From positions 39,087,787-39,151,786 of the forward strand of contig OY720346.1 of the NCBI GenBank assembly GCA_963082975.1: a stretch of DNA of 64,000 bases, in the 5' to 3' direction. Below are positions 1 to 12,306 of the stretch, in pieces (positions within the stretch are counted from its first letter, which is position 1; each line of letters starts with the position of its first letter). Under the pieces are notes generated by a model, which worked only from the letters and a program-made list of their open reading frames with translations, had not been told where the DNA came from and made no database searches. The DNA comes from Labia minor (lineage: Eukaryota; Arthropoda; Insecta; Dermaptera; Spongiphoridae). The translations under genes and the position numbers were made by a program.

Positions 1-669
1 CGTAAATTTGAATTGGATTAATTAACATATATTATATTTAAATTTAATTTAATTAAATTATAAATTAAGTATAATTAAATTGGATTATTTAATTCATTAA
101 TTAAAAAAATAAATAAATTTACAGTATACTATTGCTATTCAATTAAATTAATTAACATATATTAAATTTAAAACCATTACCTTCATTTTTAAGTCAAAAT
201 TTAAAAAATTAATTCGCGTGTTTGGCGCTTTGTTGATGACACCGTCACGTGGTGGCGCGTGATTGGCGGTCAACGTGTTAAAAAATTTAAAAAATTAATT
301 CCTGTACTTTCAGCGATTCAATCAAGCTGAAATTCTATATATAGCAGTTTTATACAATTTTTAATCATGTGAAAAACTATCAAACATATATCTTTATTTT
401 TACTGTCAGTTTAGAGGGAAAAAAATGAAATCGTGGTAGGGGATGACCCCCTTCCGGATGAGCTACATTTCTCAAAAGTTGATAGAAATTTTGAATAATG
501 CCCATGTATCAAATTTCATTATTCTAACACAAACCGTTTTTGCGCAATCGATGTTGTCTACACACACATACACAGAGAGAGAGAGAGAGAGAGAGATTTT
601 TCTCAACCTTGATGAACATGACTTCAAAAACATCAAAATCTCGACATCGAAAATTCTGACGAGATAGTA
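1..669 (-). mobile_element. Helentron/DINE-like non-autonomous element, copy A (cut by window start)
   Basis: This is a copy of a roughly 600-bp repeat that also occurs at 11670-12306, 13530-14074 and 51234-51839. Read on the - strand it starts with TACTATCTCGTC after a run of T, then has a short microsatellite (GA/CT at about 575-596), a conserved block with GATGAAATTTGGTA-type sequence, an AT-rich tail and the internal inverted repeat. The terminal hairpin should lie just before base 1. It encodes no protein that I recognise. The offset inverted repeats, microsatellite and 3' hairpin fit non-autonomous Helentrons; this rests on comparison with the complete copies. Confidence 0.72.
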
Positions 670-1213
670 AAAATTAAATATTTTATTTCATTAATTTATT
701 AAAAATTAAATGTATATTCTTTGTAAAATAGATTCATTTATTATTATTATTAATAATACAAAAATTGCAAATTTTTATATCAAGATTATAGTTTTCTTTG
801 TTTTTTCCCCGGTGGTTCATTCTAGTCCATAGGTTCTTAAACTTATGTACTCCACGGACCCCCACTTGAAAAAATTTTTTTTGACGGACCCCCATCACAA
901 CTTTAGGTACTTTTCGTCATTTTATTAATTAATTTCTGGCTTACGATCTCATAAGGACAAGGATATATGATGAATATTTCTAACAGTGATTGGTGAATAA
1001 CGATTTTTTTGCATATTGTAGAACACATTTTATTAGAAATTATAATATTGAAGAAAGAAAATACAAACATTGTCATAGCAACAAATCTCACAAATTATAA
1101 TGGGTACTTACATTAAATTCATATAAATATTTTATAATTTTTTTCAGAAAATATTAAATAAGAAATATTTTAAAAAATAACTGCATCTATCTCATTAAAT
1201 ATAACTTACATAT

Positions 1214-3067
1214 TTAATGAGATGTATGCAGTTGTTTTCTTGAAACAAGAATCTCAATATCTGGCTTAATATTGGAAACTTTTAATCTAAGATCCGGCTC
1301 TACATTTAATTTGTTTCTATATTTAGACTTAATATAAAATAGTACCGAAAAAGCTTGTTCGCATAAATATGTTGTGCAGAATGGAATCAAGTGTTGAAGT
1401 GCTTTATTTGCAAGCGCAGGATAATCTGACCTGAGAAGTAACCAAAAGTTGCTCAATTCAGTTTTGTTAAATTTTAGTTTATAAGTTGTATCACATGATA
1501 ATTCCACGAGAATATCTTGTTCAGGTGCAGATAAATGTTTAGCATTTGTAATTTCCATATTAAATGGATCTCTGATCCAGTTATTGCAAGGATCAGGAGT
1601 AGAAAAATACTTCCTGAAGTTGCTTTTCAAAGTAATTAAATGTTCAACAAATAATTGACGCGTTTGATTAAGCAATTTTTCACTGGAGCTTTCTATGAAA
1701 TCATTGAGAGTTGGAAAAGACTCATATACACCGTTCTGGATGCGTTTCGACCACAAGTCGATTTTTTTAATCATTGCTTCTATTTTATCTTCAACTTTAA
1801 ATATATTTACAACAGTACCTTGCAGGCTCAAATTAAGTTCGTTCAATTTTGTAAAAATATCAGTCAAGTAAGCCACCTTAGCTAACCAGATAAAATCATT
1901 GAAACATTCGGTCAGTTCAAAATGCGCATCTATTAAAAACAATCGTATTTCATCTCGAAGCTCAAAAAGGCGAATGAGTACTTTCCCGCGGGACAACCAA
2001 CGTACATCTGTATGTAATAATAAATGTGTATGTTGACTACCCATTTCCTCACACAAAATTTTAAAAACTCTGGAATTAAGTGGACGAGCCTTAATGAAAT
2101 TGACAATTTTAACTACTTCGTCTAATGTTCTTTTCAAATCTGGTGACATATTTTTGGCTGCTAATGATTATCTGTGAATGCAGCAATGATTCCAAACAAC
2201 CTGAGGCGCAACATTTTTAATAAGAGCAATCAATCCAGTTCTTGTACCTGACATTGCACGAGCACCATCAGTGCAAATTCCAACACATTTTGGCCATTCA
2301 TTTTCGGTTATAAAATTATTCAAACTGTTAAATATGTCATTAGCTGTCGTTCGTGAAGGTAGTGAATCACAAAACAATACATCTTCTTGTATTTGATTTT
2401 CAAACTCATATCTAATGAAAGCTAACAAATTGGCATTATTAGTGACATCAGTACTTTCATCCAATTGTAATGAGTAATAGTGACTTTTGCGCACTCTCGA
2501 TATTAATTCTTCTTTTATATTACATGACATGTCTTCAATCCTATTCTTAACCGTATCATTTGATAATGAAATCAAATTTATATCGTTTGCTGCTTTAGTT
2601 CCTAACATTATATTTGTAATTACTTTTGTAGCAGGAAGAATTAATTGCTCTGCTATATTATGCGGCTTTCCTGCTTTAGCAATAAGTAGAGCTACTTCAT
2701 ATGATGCCATTACTGCTTTCTTACTCATACCACTAGATCCCGTCTTTACCATCAATTTCTGACTTGAATTAAGTTCTTCTTTTTTCATTTTAAAAAATTC
2801 GATAGACTTACTAACATGCTCGCTGTGCTTTGTTTGTAAATGACGTCTGAGATTAGCAGGTTTCATACTTTCATTGGATAAACTTTCCTGACATAGAACG
2901 CAGACTGGTCTTTCCACATCATTGTTGCAAATATAAGTAAATCCAAATGATAAATAATCATCCGAATATTTTCTAGTTTTGCGTTTCTTGGTAGAGTTTG
3001 CTGTTGATGCCTCATCATCTGATTCTTTCCGTTTCTGTGTTGAACCAGTTTGTAGCCAACGATCCAT
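1214..3067 (-). pseudogene. hAT transposase (BED finger + RNase H-like + C-terminal dimerisation), one in-frame stop
   Basis: Two open stretches (3067-2171 and 2149-1214) lie in the same frame, separated only by a TAA at 2168-2170; everything between them reads through. The stop follows the motif HCCIHR, where relatives usually continue HRE-L, so one nonsense change of a Glu codon is the simplest lesion. The N-terminus has a BED-type zinc finger (Cys56, Cys59, His76, His81). The catalytic core shows LQLDEST (Asp203) and CTDGARAM (Asp267). The C-terminal part has the hAT signature CEQAFSVL, with the likely catalytic Glu, followed by the hydrophobic dimerisation helix. The total is 617 sense codons if the stop is read through. 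The protein would bind the element ends and catalyse cut-and-paste transposition. It resembles the ZBED/SCAND3/GTF2IRD2-related hAT branch. Confidence 0.9.
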
Positions 3068-3102
3068 TTTATGGAGTAATTTATTAACATTGAACTACAA
3101 TA

Positions 3103-3660
3103 ATATAAATATAATATAAATATAATATAAATATAACGAATTATTATTTACTAGCTATGTTTTAATATGATTTTAAATGAATGTTTTAATATCATTTTAA
3201 ATGAATGTTTTAAATCATTTTAATAAATGTTTTAAATAATTTTAAATAAATGATTTAATATCATTTTAAATGAATATTAATTTATATAATAAATATATTT
3301 CGTAATTTGATTCTAAAATATTATTAATTTCGTAATTTGATTCTAAAATATTATTAAAATAAATATTTTTTATTCATAAAACTAACTTATACTTACTCTC
3401 AAAAACAGCCTTTCTGGGAAATTGCAAAATGTGTTTAGTGTTTTTATAAAATAATGATCATGCAAATTACACTAAAAATTAAAAAAAATTATTAGCTATA
3501 ATAAACTATTATTAGCTATAATTTAATTATAATTAATTAAATTAATAAAAATAATTTAAAGATACAACTCGTTGAGAAATGAACTTATAATTAACATTAA
3601 TAAAAATAATTTAAAGATACAACTCGTTGAGAAATGAACTTATAATTAACATTTGCTTTA
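3103..3660. repeat. Short tandem and direct repeats in the hAT 5' subterminal region
   Basis: Upstream of the transposase start there are several direct repeats: an ATAATATAAAT unit repeated at about 3103-3135; a unit of about 20 bp built on ATTTTAAATGAATGTTTTA at about 3163-3280; a duplicated TTTCGTAATTTGATTC block at about 3298-3360; and a 50-bp block containing AGATACAACTCGTTGAG twice (about 3550-3655). Subterminal repeats in hAT elements often serve as transposase-binding sites; that role here is inference. Confidence 0.6.
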
Positions 3661-4126
3661 AAACTGTTTAAAACCCCAGAGTGGACGCTGACAATTTGGG
3701 TTTTTCCGGGTAAGACTGTCCCCTCCCCTGGTTTTCCCCAATAACAAAGTGAAAGAAAATTCCCTTATATGCCTCCCCTTCCGAGCCCCTAAGAGGGGTT
3801 ATTTTAAAGGAACAATCGAAAAATGATTTTAAATGAATGAATGGATGAAAATTCAAATTTTATATATAGTTTTTTATATATGTTTATTTATTCACAAAAA
3901 ATTAATTGACATAATTATCAATTTAATAAAATAAAATAGTATTATTAATAGTATTAAATTATAGCCGTAATTCTCTAGGAGGATATAGTTAAACAATGAA
4001 CTTTAAATATTTATATATGTATATATTTTTACGATGATTTTTTTCCGAGGACCGCGGACCCCCAGTAAAGGCTTCGCGGACCCCCAGGGGTCCGCGGACC
4101 ACAGTTTAAGAACCACTGTTCTAGTC

Positions 4127-7100
4127 GAACAGGAAAAAAGACAGAACGAGTCCCAAGTGACTTGACGCCATTAGACCCTAACGACCGTCTAGCATGTCAG
4201 GTCAACTCAAACCCCCACTCCATTTTTTTCCTTCCACCTATCCCACCTATTAGGCTTCACACGCACAAATGCCTTAACGCCTAATAGAGCAATATTAAAG
4301 CATGAAACCCATTACGAATGAATATTTCATTCTTACAAGCGAATTTATAATTAGAACCAGCAGATAAAGAGAGAGAGAAAAAAATATGCCCCCTGTATTA
4401 CCTTATACAAAAAATAAAAAATAATTAACATTTATAATTTTTTTTTAAAAAAAAGTTTAATAATAAAGGTAATGCAAATTTTGGAAGCAATAAATAAATT
4501 CATTGATTGGGTATACATAATTTATCATATTATATAATATTTAAAATTACATCATTTAATTCAAAATTGTATTTGAATTTTTAAAAATTAAAAAAATATT
4601 CAATATTAATATTAATATTCTTACTTTTTAGTTTAATCAATGAAAATAGTTAGCATTGTTTTAGTTTAATCTTAAAATAATAGTAATAATATGAATATTG
4701 ATTTGTCAAATCAATTAAAATAAAACAAAATCTTTATATAGTTAGAAAATATTAAAATACTTTTAGGAAGATTGAATGTTTGGAATATTTTTCATTTATG
4801 TTTAAATATTATTTGATTTTATAAGATTAAAAGAAAGCAATTTTATATTAATTAGTTTTAAAAACTTAAAATATACCTATACTTACTTATTTACTTAAAA
4901 TATATATTTATTAATTAAATTATATACACATTAGCCATCATTAAATCCATATTACATGATTTTTCTGAGAATTTAAATAAAAAACAAAACAAAGTAAATT
5001 CCTTCAATTAATTCAATTGTACGCTTAATCCCTTTATACTAGGTTGTATAAATAAATATCCTTTGACTTGTGGAGGGGGGTTGCAGCATCTTCCTTTAAC
5101 AACGATTCATTCGTGTCTCGCATGCTTAAATATGCACACCGGCGTCTGCTTAAATACCTATTAATACTATAAATAATGCATTAAACCTCTTTGTGTCGAT
5201 GTGCCTATAGACACATACATTTATTCACACACAAGAGAGATTGCTGAGGCATAAATCAAATGGCGGCTTTGCATAAGGAGAAGTAAACGCCCTTTCCTTT
5301 CCTTTTACCTCCCCATATGAAAATAATTTATTTTATCGTACCAACGGCATTTTGACTTTGAAAAGGTATTTTTATTTTTACCATATGCTTTTATTTCACT
5401 ATTATTTATTAAAATTAGTTGAAAGAGAATTTTATACCAATTACTAATATAATGACATAGAAAATATTTTTCGTCTATTGTTTAGAAAATACAATAAACA
5501 ACGGATAGCGTATGCATATTAATAAATAATATTTATTTTATAAACCAGTTATATATTATTATATATTAATATTGATAGAGGATCATTTCAATTTAGGAAC
5601 AAAAAATTTTAATGAATACTTTATATTAAATATATTACGATTTAATTAATTATTTATCTAAAAACATTTCAATTATTTTTAGGTTATGTTTATTAATTAA
5701 AGTAAAACAAACATAATCATGTATATTATTTACATAAATACAGGATTTTATTTAATACTTTGGAAGTATTATTTTCATATTTTTATCATACTACTATAAT
5801 TTATTTTTTTGAATGAAGATTAATAATTTTAGAGTATTAGTAAAACTGATGATGTGCCTTGATGATATTCAGAATTTTTTTTTTACCCATCTTTAGTTTT
5901 TTTTTCATGTTTCGTTTTAAAAGGGTTCTTGGTTTTTTCAGACCAAGCACTCTTCAAAATTGATCGAATCAAGATAACAAAAACGGAATTTAATCGACTC
6001 TTCTTTTTATTTTATTTTTACACAGTTGGAAATAACATTGAGAAATTTTTTTTTTTTTTAAAGAAAAAAAAAACTAAAATAAAATAAAAAGTATAAGAAT
6101 ATAAATCGTTTGCATTTAAATATGTATTAATCGGACATTTCCGTGTAAGGAGAGAAAGAGAAAAAAAATATCCAAGTTTGAAAACTGAATTCTTTATCTA
6201 ACTGAACATCTTGTTAAAATCTCAGAACGCTTTACGGTTCGTATCTTCTTTTCGTTGGGTTATTTTTTTTCTTTTTTTTTCTTTGCGGAGGCAACGAATC
6301 TTACCACTTGATGAATAACAGTCCAAAAGTTAGTCGTTCAAGGTTCAACGGAGAGGGGAGTTCGGGCGCCATTTGGCTGGTGATTGATGGCCTCTGCTTC
6401 CCAATCGATACTTCCGGCCGAAATGATTGCCTCTCCCTTTCTTCTCCTGCACCATGCTTTTTCGCACAATGAAAAAAAAGACCACCAAAGCCAGCGAATC
6501 ACCCTTTACTTTATTTGACTTTTCGAAAAGACATTTTCAAAACCATGACATGATAGATAAATAGAAAGAAATTTATCATAAAATGACATATACATTTTAT
6601 TATTATTATTATGATTTTCTTTTATTTTTCCTTCAATTTATAGAGCAAATTTTTCATTTAATATTCTATGAAAGAGTTTAAAAAATAAAGGATAAAAAAA
6701 AATTTAAAAAAAGAGTGATAAAATTAAAAAATGGTCTTTTGAAAATACCCCTTTGAAGTTTCTTTTTTCCTTTCAATTTATTTCACTTATCAAAAAAAAA
6801 AATTACATTTCATATATCGTCGGTTTGGAAGAATACCGTTACAACTCAAAATTAATAGATTTCCAGGAAAGGCATTTCAAAAAATTTGTAAAATATTAAA
6901 ACAAATATATAATTACAGGGATGAATAATAGAAACAAACGGGTGAGAGGCATTTTAAACTGTTTTCGAGTAATAATTTGTAATTTATGTACACTTACGAT
7001 CCCTTTTACACTCCCTTATTTAAATAACAGTCTTGCCCAAAAAATAGTTGGCCTTTTGAATACTGCACAATAATCCAACACAAAATATGACTGTATTCAC

Positions 7101-8504
7101 CGAAACTATGAAATCAAAATCACGGCACTTTATAAAAGGTGACACTATTTCATATAATTCTACAATAACAATCAAGACACAACTAACATGTGACGGCCTT
7201 ACACAGAATGGCCGTATAAAACTGAGGGAATTGCAGACTGTGCCACACACATATTAACAGTAGTTACAACTTGTGCCTCTCTTTCACTTAATATATTGAC
7301 AATAAGCAATAGTTTTATATAAAAATCTCAATTATGATAATTTTTGAGTTGTGACGGTATTCTTCCAAACCGACGATATATAAAAAAAATCTGGAGTGTC
7401 TCCACTTGACTATCTCGCAAATTCTGGCGAGATAGTAAAAAGAAATAATAATTATAATTATAATAAATGGATCTACATGAGAACGTTAAATCTATTTTGT
7501 TTTTCATCTTCTCTCTTATGAATATCAAGAAGTGAATTCTTCCATAATGTTTTTATAATAACAATAATTAATTTTTAATGTCTTTATAGAACTATTAACG
7601 GACTTAAAATTAAACCATCATTATCTTTATCATGAAAATCTTTCCACTAGGCAGAGCATCCTACAAAAGAAGATAAAAATGATTTGCTACTTATATTTTA
7701 TTAATCTTTTTTTTCGCTCTCCCCTCTTTCAATTCTGTCGTTTTGTCTTCTTCACCATAAATAAACCAACGACATGTGGTGATATTTAATTACAATGATA
7801 ATTTTTGTTGACTCATAATTACTTGATGAGTAATCGAGAGTGGAGTGTTGTTCTTAAAAGTCAAATGAAAAACGAGTTTAAGTAGTGCCCACTCCACTTA
7901 ATTAAAATTGTTATAGCTTGAAGTGTTTCGTTTCAACTTTTGTTGAAGTTTCTTTGGAGAATGGCACCCCAGTGTTTTTTTTACTCCTTGTTTCGTATTT
8001 ACCATTTAGCCAATGCAATTTAACAACCGAAACGGAGAGGGTGTTGGCTCTGATAAGCCTTAAGTAGCCATTAGATGTCGTTTACGGGGTCTTTCGAGGA
8101 GAAAGAGCCATAACTAGGAGTGTCGACCACCAACGCTTGATTCGGAACGTTCAAGCTATTTCCGGGGGCTCTATGGTGGAGATGAATCTCTGCTGTGGTT
8201 GGTTTAACAAAGCCCCCCACCCGTCCCCCATTGACGACAGGAAATGTCCCATTCTCTCAACCTAAGAAAATAGAAATTCACGAGATACCATGGAAAACTT
8301 TTCCACACACCTTAACACAAAGTTATATTTATATTTTTGCTTTGTAAATCGGATATTTTTTATTTTTATCTCTTAAAAATATCATTAACCTTCCAACTAT
8401 ATTAGATATATTTTTTCCCTTATTTACATAATCTTTTTAATATAGTTGGTCTTAATTAAAGCAGGATAGTTTCCTATATTCATTAAATCCTTCAACATTT
8501 TATA
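4127..8504. other. AT-rich non-coding stretch, no exon supported
   Basis: No convincing coding exon appears in any frame. Most of it is AT-rich with short homopolymers. Two islands stand out as less AT-rich and non-repetitive: about 6230-6480 (containing GGGCGCCATTTGGCTGG) and about 8030-8260. They could be conserved regulatory sequence or untranslated exons of the downstream scribbler-type gene, but nothing in the sequence proves it. Confidence 0.45.
7390..7437 (-). mobile_element. 48-bp miniature derivative of the Helentron/DINE-like family, copy B
   Basis: On the - strand it reads TACTATCTCGCCAG, a spacer of a few bases, GCGAGATAGT, then the terminal hairpin AAGTGGAGACACTC and CCAGA. Only the two termini of the roughly 600-bp family remain. 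It is flanked by runs of A (T on the element strand) on both sides, as full copies are. The two 10-bp inverted repeats now lie almost back to back and could form a perfect stem. Confidence 0.8.
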
Positions 8505-9075
8505 GTCAAACTTTTATAGGAAAAGGCCAAATATAAAAATTTTTAAAAATCTGGGGGCCAGACATGTCAGAATATATATTTTACTGTCTTAACGAAGAAT
8601 CTAATAAAAAATAAATTTTAAATTAATTAATTAAATAAATAATAAATTTTGCATTAATTTGAAGAATGTAATTTTTTTTGAGATATTATTTTATCATAAT
8701 TGGGTACAAAGTTAATACTTACTATAATTAAAATAGTTTGCAAATGGTCATCTGTATTGCGATTTTGTATAATTCATTTTCGAAAATGTCTTTTCACATT
8801 GGTATGTACTTCCAAATACAGAAATAAACCCTCGTGCATATGATTTTAATTGACGGTATTCATTCTCGGAAAGATATTCATAGAATTGTGTTAGATCCCT
8901 ACCTATGAACTTCGTTTTTAGTGTGTTATCAGTTTGCAGATCAATAATTCTAACTGAACTTCTCACAGAAGTTCGTCAATCGTACACTCAAATGGATTTT
9001 GAAATTTGAAAATTTCTTTTGCATTTGCATAAAAAATGACAATATTTATCCTCGGCCGTAGTTTGTCGACCCCTG
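8505..9075 (-). mobile_element. Internally deleted hAT transposon
   Basis: The right end, read inward, begins CAGGGGTCGACAAACTACGG, a typical hAT terminus. The left end near 8505 keeps a decayed partner with GTCAAACTTTT and a GGGGGCC block. A C-terminal transposase fragment lies inside on the - strand. About 570 bp remain of an element that is usually several kb. The left boundary is approximate and I could not find a clean 8-bp duplication. Confidence 0.65.
8748..8966 (-). pseudogene. hAT transposase C-terminal fragment
   Basis: The fragment reads through the hAT dimerisation region with FGSTYQCEKTFSKMNYTKSQ, matching the conserved hAT motif around the catalytic Glu (CEK-FS-M). It is about 70 residues long with no BED finger and no upstream catalytic Asp residues. 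It is a relic without expected function, from a different hAT family than the element at 828-4118. Confidence 0.8.
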
Positions 9076-10407
9076 TTTTAAAATATTTCCAATAAATATA
9101 TATTTATATTTTTATATATCATATTATTTATATATTTATGTTCTTCTCGTTTCATTAGTATTGAAATATAAAAAGGATGTTCTCAATAAATTTGTTCTAC
9201 GTTTGCACCTGTTCCTTTTTTTCTGATTTGCTCTCGTGACGAAGCCCCCCCCCTCCGGAAATGGTATTTTATTATCACACCTGCATGACGGTAAGTGGAT
9301 GCGTATTTAGAAAATTCCAAAGGAAACTTAATTCATTTCCTCGTTAGATTAAAAATTCTGACAAATTTGGAACGTTTTTTAAATAAAAATATTATATATA
9401 ATAAAATTTATATATGTATACAATTGCAATAGAGATAGATAGATACATAAATAAAATTCATATTTTTAAGAGATAAATTGAATACAAATTGTTTTTATAT
9501 AAAACAAATAAATTTATATGTTTATTTATATTTTTTGATTGTGTGTTTTGAGTTTATATTTCAGTTCATAAAGGAAGCAAAAACTCATTATTCACTTTTA
9601 ATATCTGCCTGAAGAGGGAGAGAGAAAAAAAGTTTATTAAATTCCTTATACTTATTTCGAAAATGTCATTAAACTTTCGCCTTTCCTTTTTTTATATCCT
9701 AATAAATGAAAAAGATAAATTATTTATGTCTAAATAAAATTCAAACGAATTGAATATTTATATTATGTTTTATTTTTATTTCGAGTAATTAATTATCATT
9801 CTTCCTTTCATTTCTAGTCTCATTATATCAAACAAGCTCAGGGAATCGCATAAAATCTATTTAATAATTAAACGGAAAGAATTTCTTTGATAAGGGTTAA
9901 AAAAACAGCACAATTTTACTATAAAATAGTTCCAGGCATTTTTCTCCTCTTGATGAGTGAAATGTATTTCAAGCTTTTAAAACAAATACCTAATTCAGAT
10001 TTTATTTAAATGCCTTTATATAATGACATAACAATTTTATACATGTAAAATACCTTCAAAAAATATATATATAAAAAAAAAAATTGTTATACTCTCAGTG
10101 AATAGGTTTAAAATTCATAATTTCACTTTTAATGGATATTTTAAAATTTACTAAATTAGAAATTAAATATACACAAATAATAATAAATAATAATAACAAT
10201 AATACTCTTTCAAATGATTTTGAATAATTTTGAATAATCAACATAATCTTATAAACAAAATATTTGATTTCATAAATATAATAAAATATTCAATTCTACA
10301 TACTTTCATATTTTCTTTTTATCTAATTCATAAATTTTTAAGTTAATTATTTTAAGCCCGTAAATAACTTTTCATATAAATACATATCCAAAAAACAATA
10401 TATATAC
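9076..10407. other. AT-rich non-coding stretch
   Basis: Low-complexity A/T sequence with short runs of TATA and a C-run near 9247. I see no coding exon, RNA gene or clear repeat family here. Confidence 0.5.
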
Positions 10408-10788
10408 ACGAGGGTAGGGTGAAAAGTTTCCGACCTGACCAAGAAAAACGATGTTTTTAAAATTTCTGCTTTATTTTTCAACATTCAAGATAGCTGAGAC
10501 CTGTACGATGTCAGCTGAACTTGTGCAAAATATTTTGCTAACGTTAGACCAAAAACTGCTTCGAAAAACCATTTCTACCGACAATTTGGCGCTGTATGCT
10601 TAATCCAAACGAATTTTTGCGTCGATTCATAACTGTTGATGAGACTTAAATTAAATTAATTAACTAAATTAGAACACCATTATGAGAAATGAATAAGTGT
10701 TGATAAAGATTATGTTAAAAATAAAGAAAAAAAAAATTAAAAACATCGTTTTTCTTGGTCAGGCCGGAAACTTTTCACCCCACCCTCG
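10408..10788. mobile_element. Deleted mariner element (about 380 bp)
   Basis: Ends are inverted repeats of about 45 bp: CGAGGGTAGGGTGAAAAGTT on the left and its near complement at 10741-10788. TA-rich flanks fit the TA target of Tc1/mariner elements. Inside, on the + strand, are scraps of transposase, notably FLRRFITVDET, the start of the motif holding the first catalytic Asp. The rest of the transposase is deleted. The family differs from the two larger mariners at 34529 and 59401. Confidence 0.85.
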
Positions 10789-11669
10789 TATATATATATA
10801 TAATGACTCCATTAATCTGTGAATTTTTATTTTGTTTTAGAGGTTAATTCACCAAACAAGCTAATTGTTTAGAAAATGTTGGTTTAAATATTTTATTATA
10901 TTTTTTTATTTATTATCAACTATATTATTAATTTCAAAAAATACTTTTTATAATATTATTGTATTGTCAATTCCTTTGATAGTCTTGTTAGTTTTTTTTA
11001 AAGTTAATTTAATCTTAAAAGTATTGAAAAAAAATAATCATTTAAATTTAAAATATTTATTATTGAGAGGAAATAGTGAATAATCTTGTTGAGAATAGTA
11101 ATGTAAATTGGAATTTATCAATTCAATATGTTTGAGAGTCATAGAATACATTTCAATTTTGATTCTAATCACACAACTAAATTTTTGAAGAATACAATAG
11201 GAAGCCCCCTTTATATTATGTATTCGAAATGCAATCCATTATAGCTGAAAATACTCAAACAATGGGTTCCAAGTTCCCCAAGACAGAGGGAAAACACCCT
11301 CAGAATTTGCATCATGAAATCGGATAATATAAACAGATGGTAGAATCTTAATACATACAAAGTCAATGTCGAATTAAGATTTATTATTTGTCAAGTTCTA
11401 AAATAATTACAATTGTTTTAATAATAATAGCACACTGATTAACTAACATGTTTTATTAAAAAAAAAAATAATAATAATAAAGTTCAATATCCATCTGTGG
11501 AACATGAAACTCTTTACTTTACTTTACTTTTTTTTTAAAGAAATTAAATGTAAGTATTAAAGAAAATGACAAAAGTTTGGAGTGAGAAAAACTTTTTACT
11601 TTACTACGTTGAAACGAAAAGTTATAAACAAATTATTTTTTTTTTTTAACCTACTCTATTATCCCTTTT
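10789..11669. other. AT-rich non-coding stretch
   Basis: No coding exon supported. The open frame at 10865-11083 is almost entirely Leu/Ile/Phe/Asn, as expected of AT-rich noise. Confidence 0.5.
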
Positions 11670-11785
11670 TACTATCTCGCCAGAGATAGTATTGCGATCA
11701 CGAAAATTTTCGATGTTGAGATTTTGATGTTTTTATACGTTTTGAAGGTTCCTGAATCATTTTCACTAAGGTTGAGAAAAATGTC

Positions 11786-11825
<40 letters not shown>

Positions 11826-12306
11826 TGTGTGTGTATGTATGTAGGCAAGATTACGCAAAAACGGTTTGAGCTAGAATGATGAAATTTGGTACATGGACAT
11901 TATTCAAAATTCATAGTTTTCTATCAACTTTTGAGAAATGTAGGTCAACCGGAAGAGGGTCATTACCTACAACGTTTTGATTTTTTTTCCTCTAAAGTGA
12001 CCGAAAAAATAAAGATATATGTTTGATAATTTTTCACATGATTAATAATTGTATAAAACTGCTATATATAGAATTTCAGCTTGATTGATTCGCTAAAATT
12101 ACCAGAATTAATTTTTTAACACTGCAAATCTCACGCGCCAACACGTAACGTGGTGCCATCAACAAAAAGCCAAACATGCGCTGGTTTAATATTTATTATT
12201 TATTATTTATAATTTATAATTAATTAAATTTAATTTAAATATAATATATTATGTTATTTAATCCAATTCAAATTGCGAGATAGTCGAGTGGAGACACTCC
12301 AGCTAA
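11670..12306 (+). mobile_element. Helentron/DINE-like non-autonomous element, copy C (complete)
   Basis: The copy runs from TACTATCTCGCC to GACACTCCAGCTAA and has TTTT directly on both outer sides. Key parts in order: left inverted repeat ACTATCTCGC; a (GT)n microsatellite at about 11788-11835; a conserved block with GATGAAATTTGGTACAT, ATCAACTTTTGAG and CAACCGGAAG; an AT-rich stretch; the matching inverted repeat GCGAGATAGT placed 21 bases inside the 3' end; then the hairpin GAGTG-GAGA-CACTC and terminal CTAA. Offset inverted repeats plus a 3' hairpin and a CTRR-like end are the published architecture of Helentrons and DINE-1 elements. No protein is encoded; it would depend on a rolling-circle Rep/helicase elsewhere. 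Confidence 0.85.

Larger units (their letters stand above)
828..4118 (-). mobile_element. hAT DNA transposon, 3291 bp, nearly complete
   Basis: The element is bounded by the 8-bp target duplication TTCTAGTC (820-827 and 4119-4126). Its ends are imperfect inverted repeats: the left begins CATAGGTTCTTAAACT and the right, read inward, begins CAGTGGTTCTTAAACT. Subterminal GGACCCCC-rich motifs follow on both sides. An 8-bp duplication and CAGTG-type ends are hallmarks of the hAT superfamily, and the - strand inside encodes a hAT transposase. The left terminus has decayed more than the right (CATAGG against CAGTGG), so present mobility is doubtful. Confidence 0.93.

Noticed and set aside
10865..11083. 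72-codon open frame with membrane-like composition
   Set aside because: AT-rich sequence naturally codes for Leu, Ile, Phe and Asn; no conserved feature or gene context.
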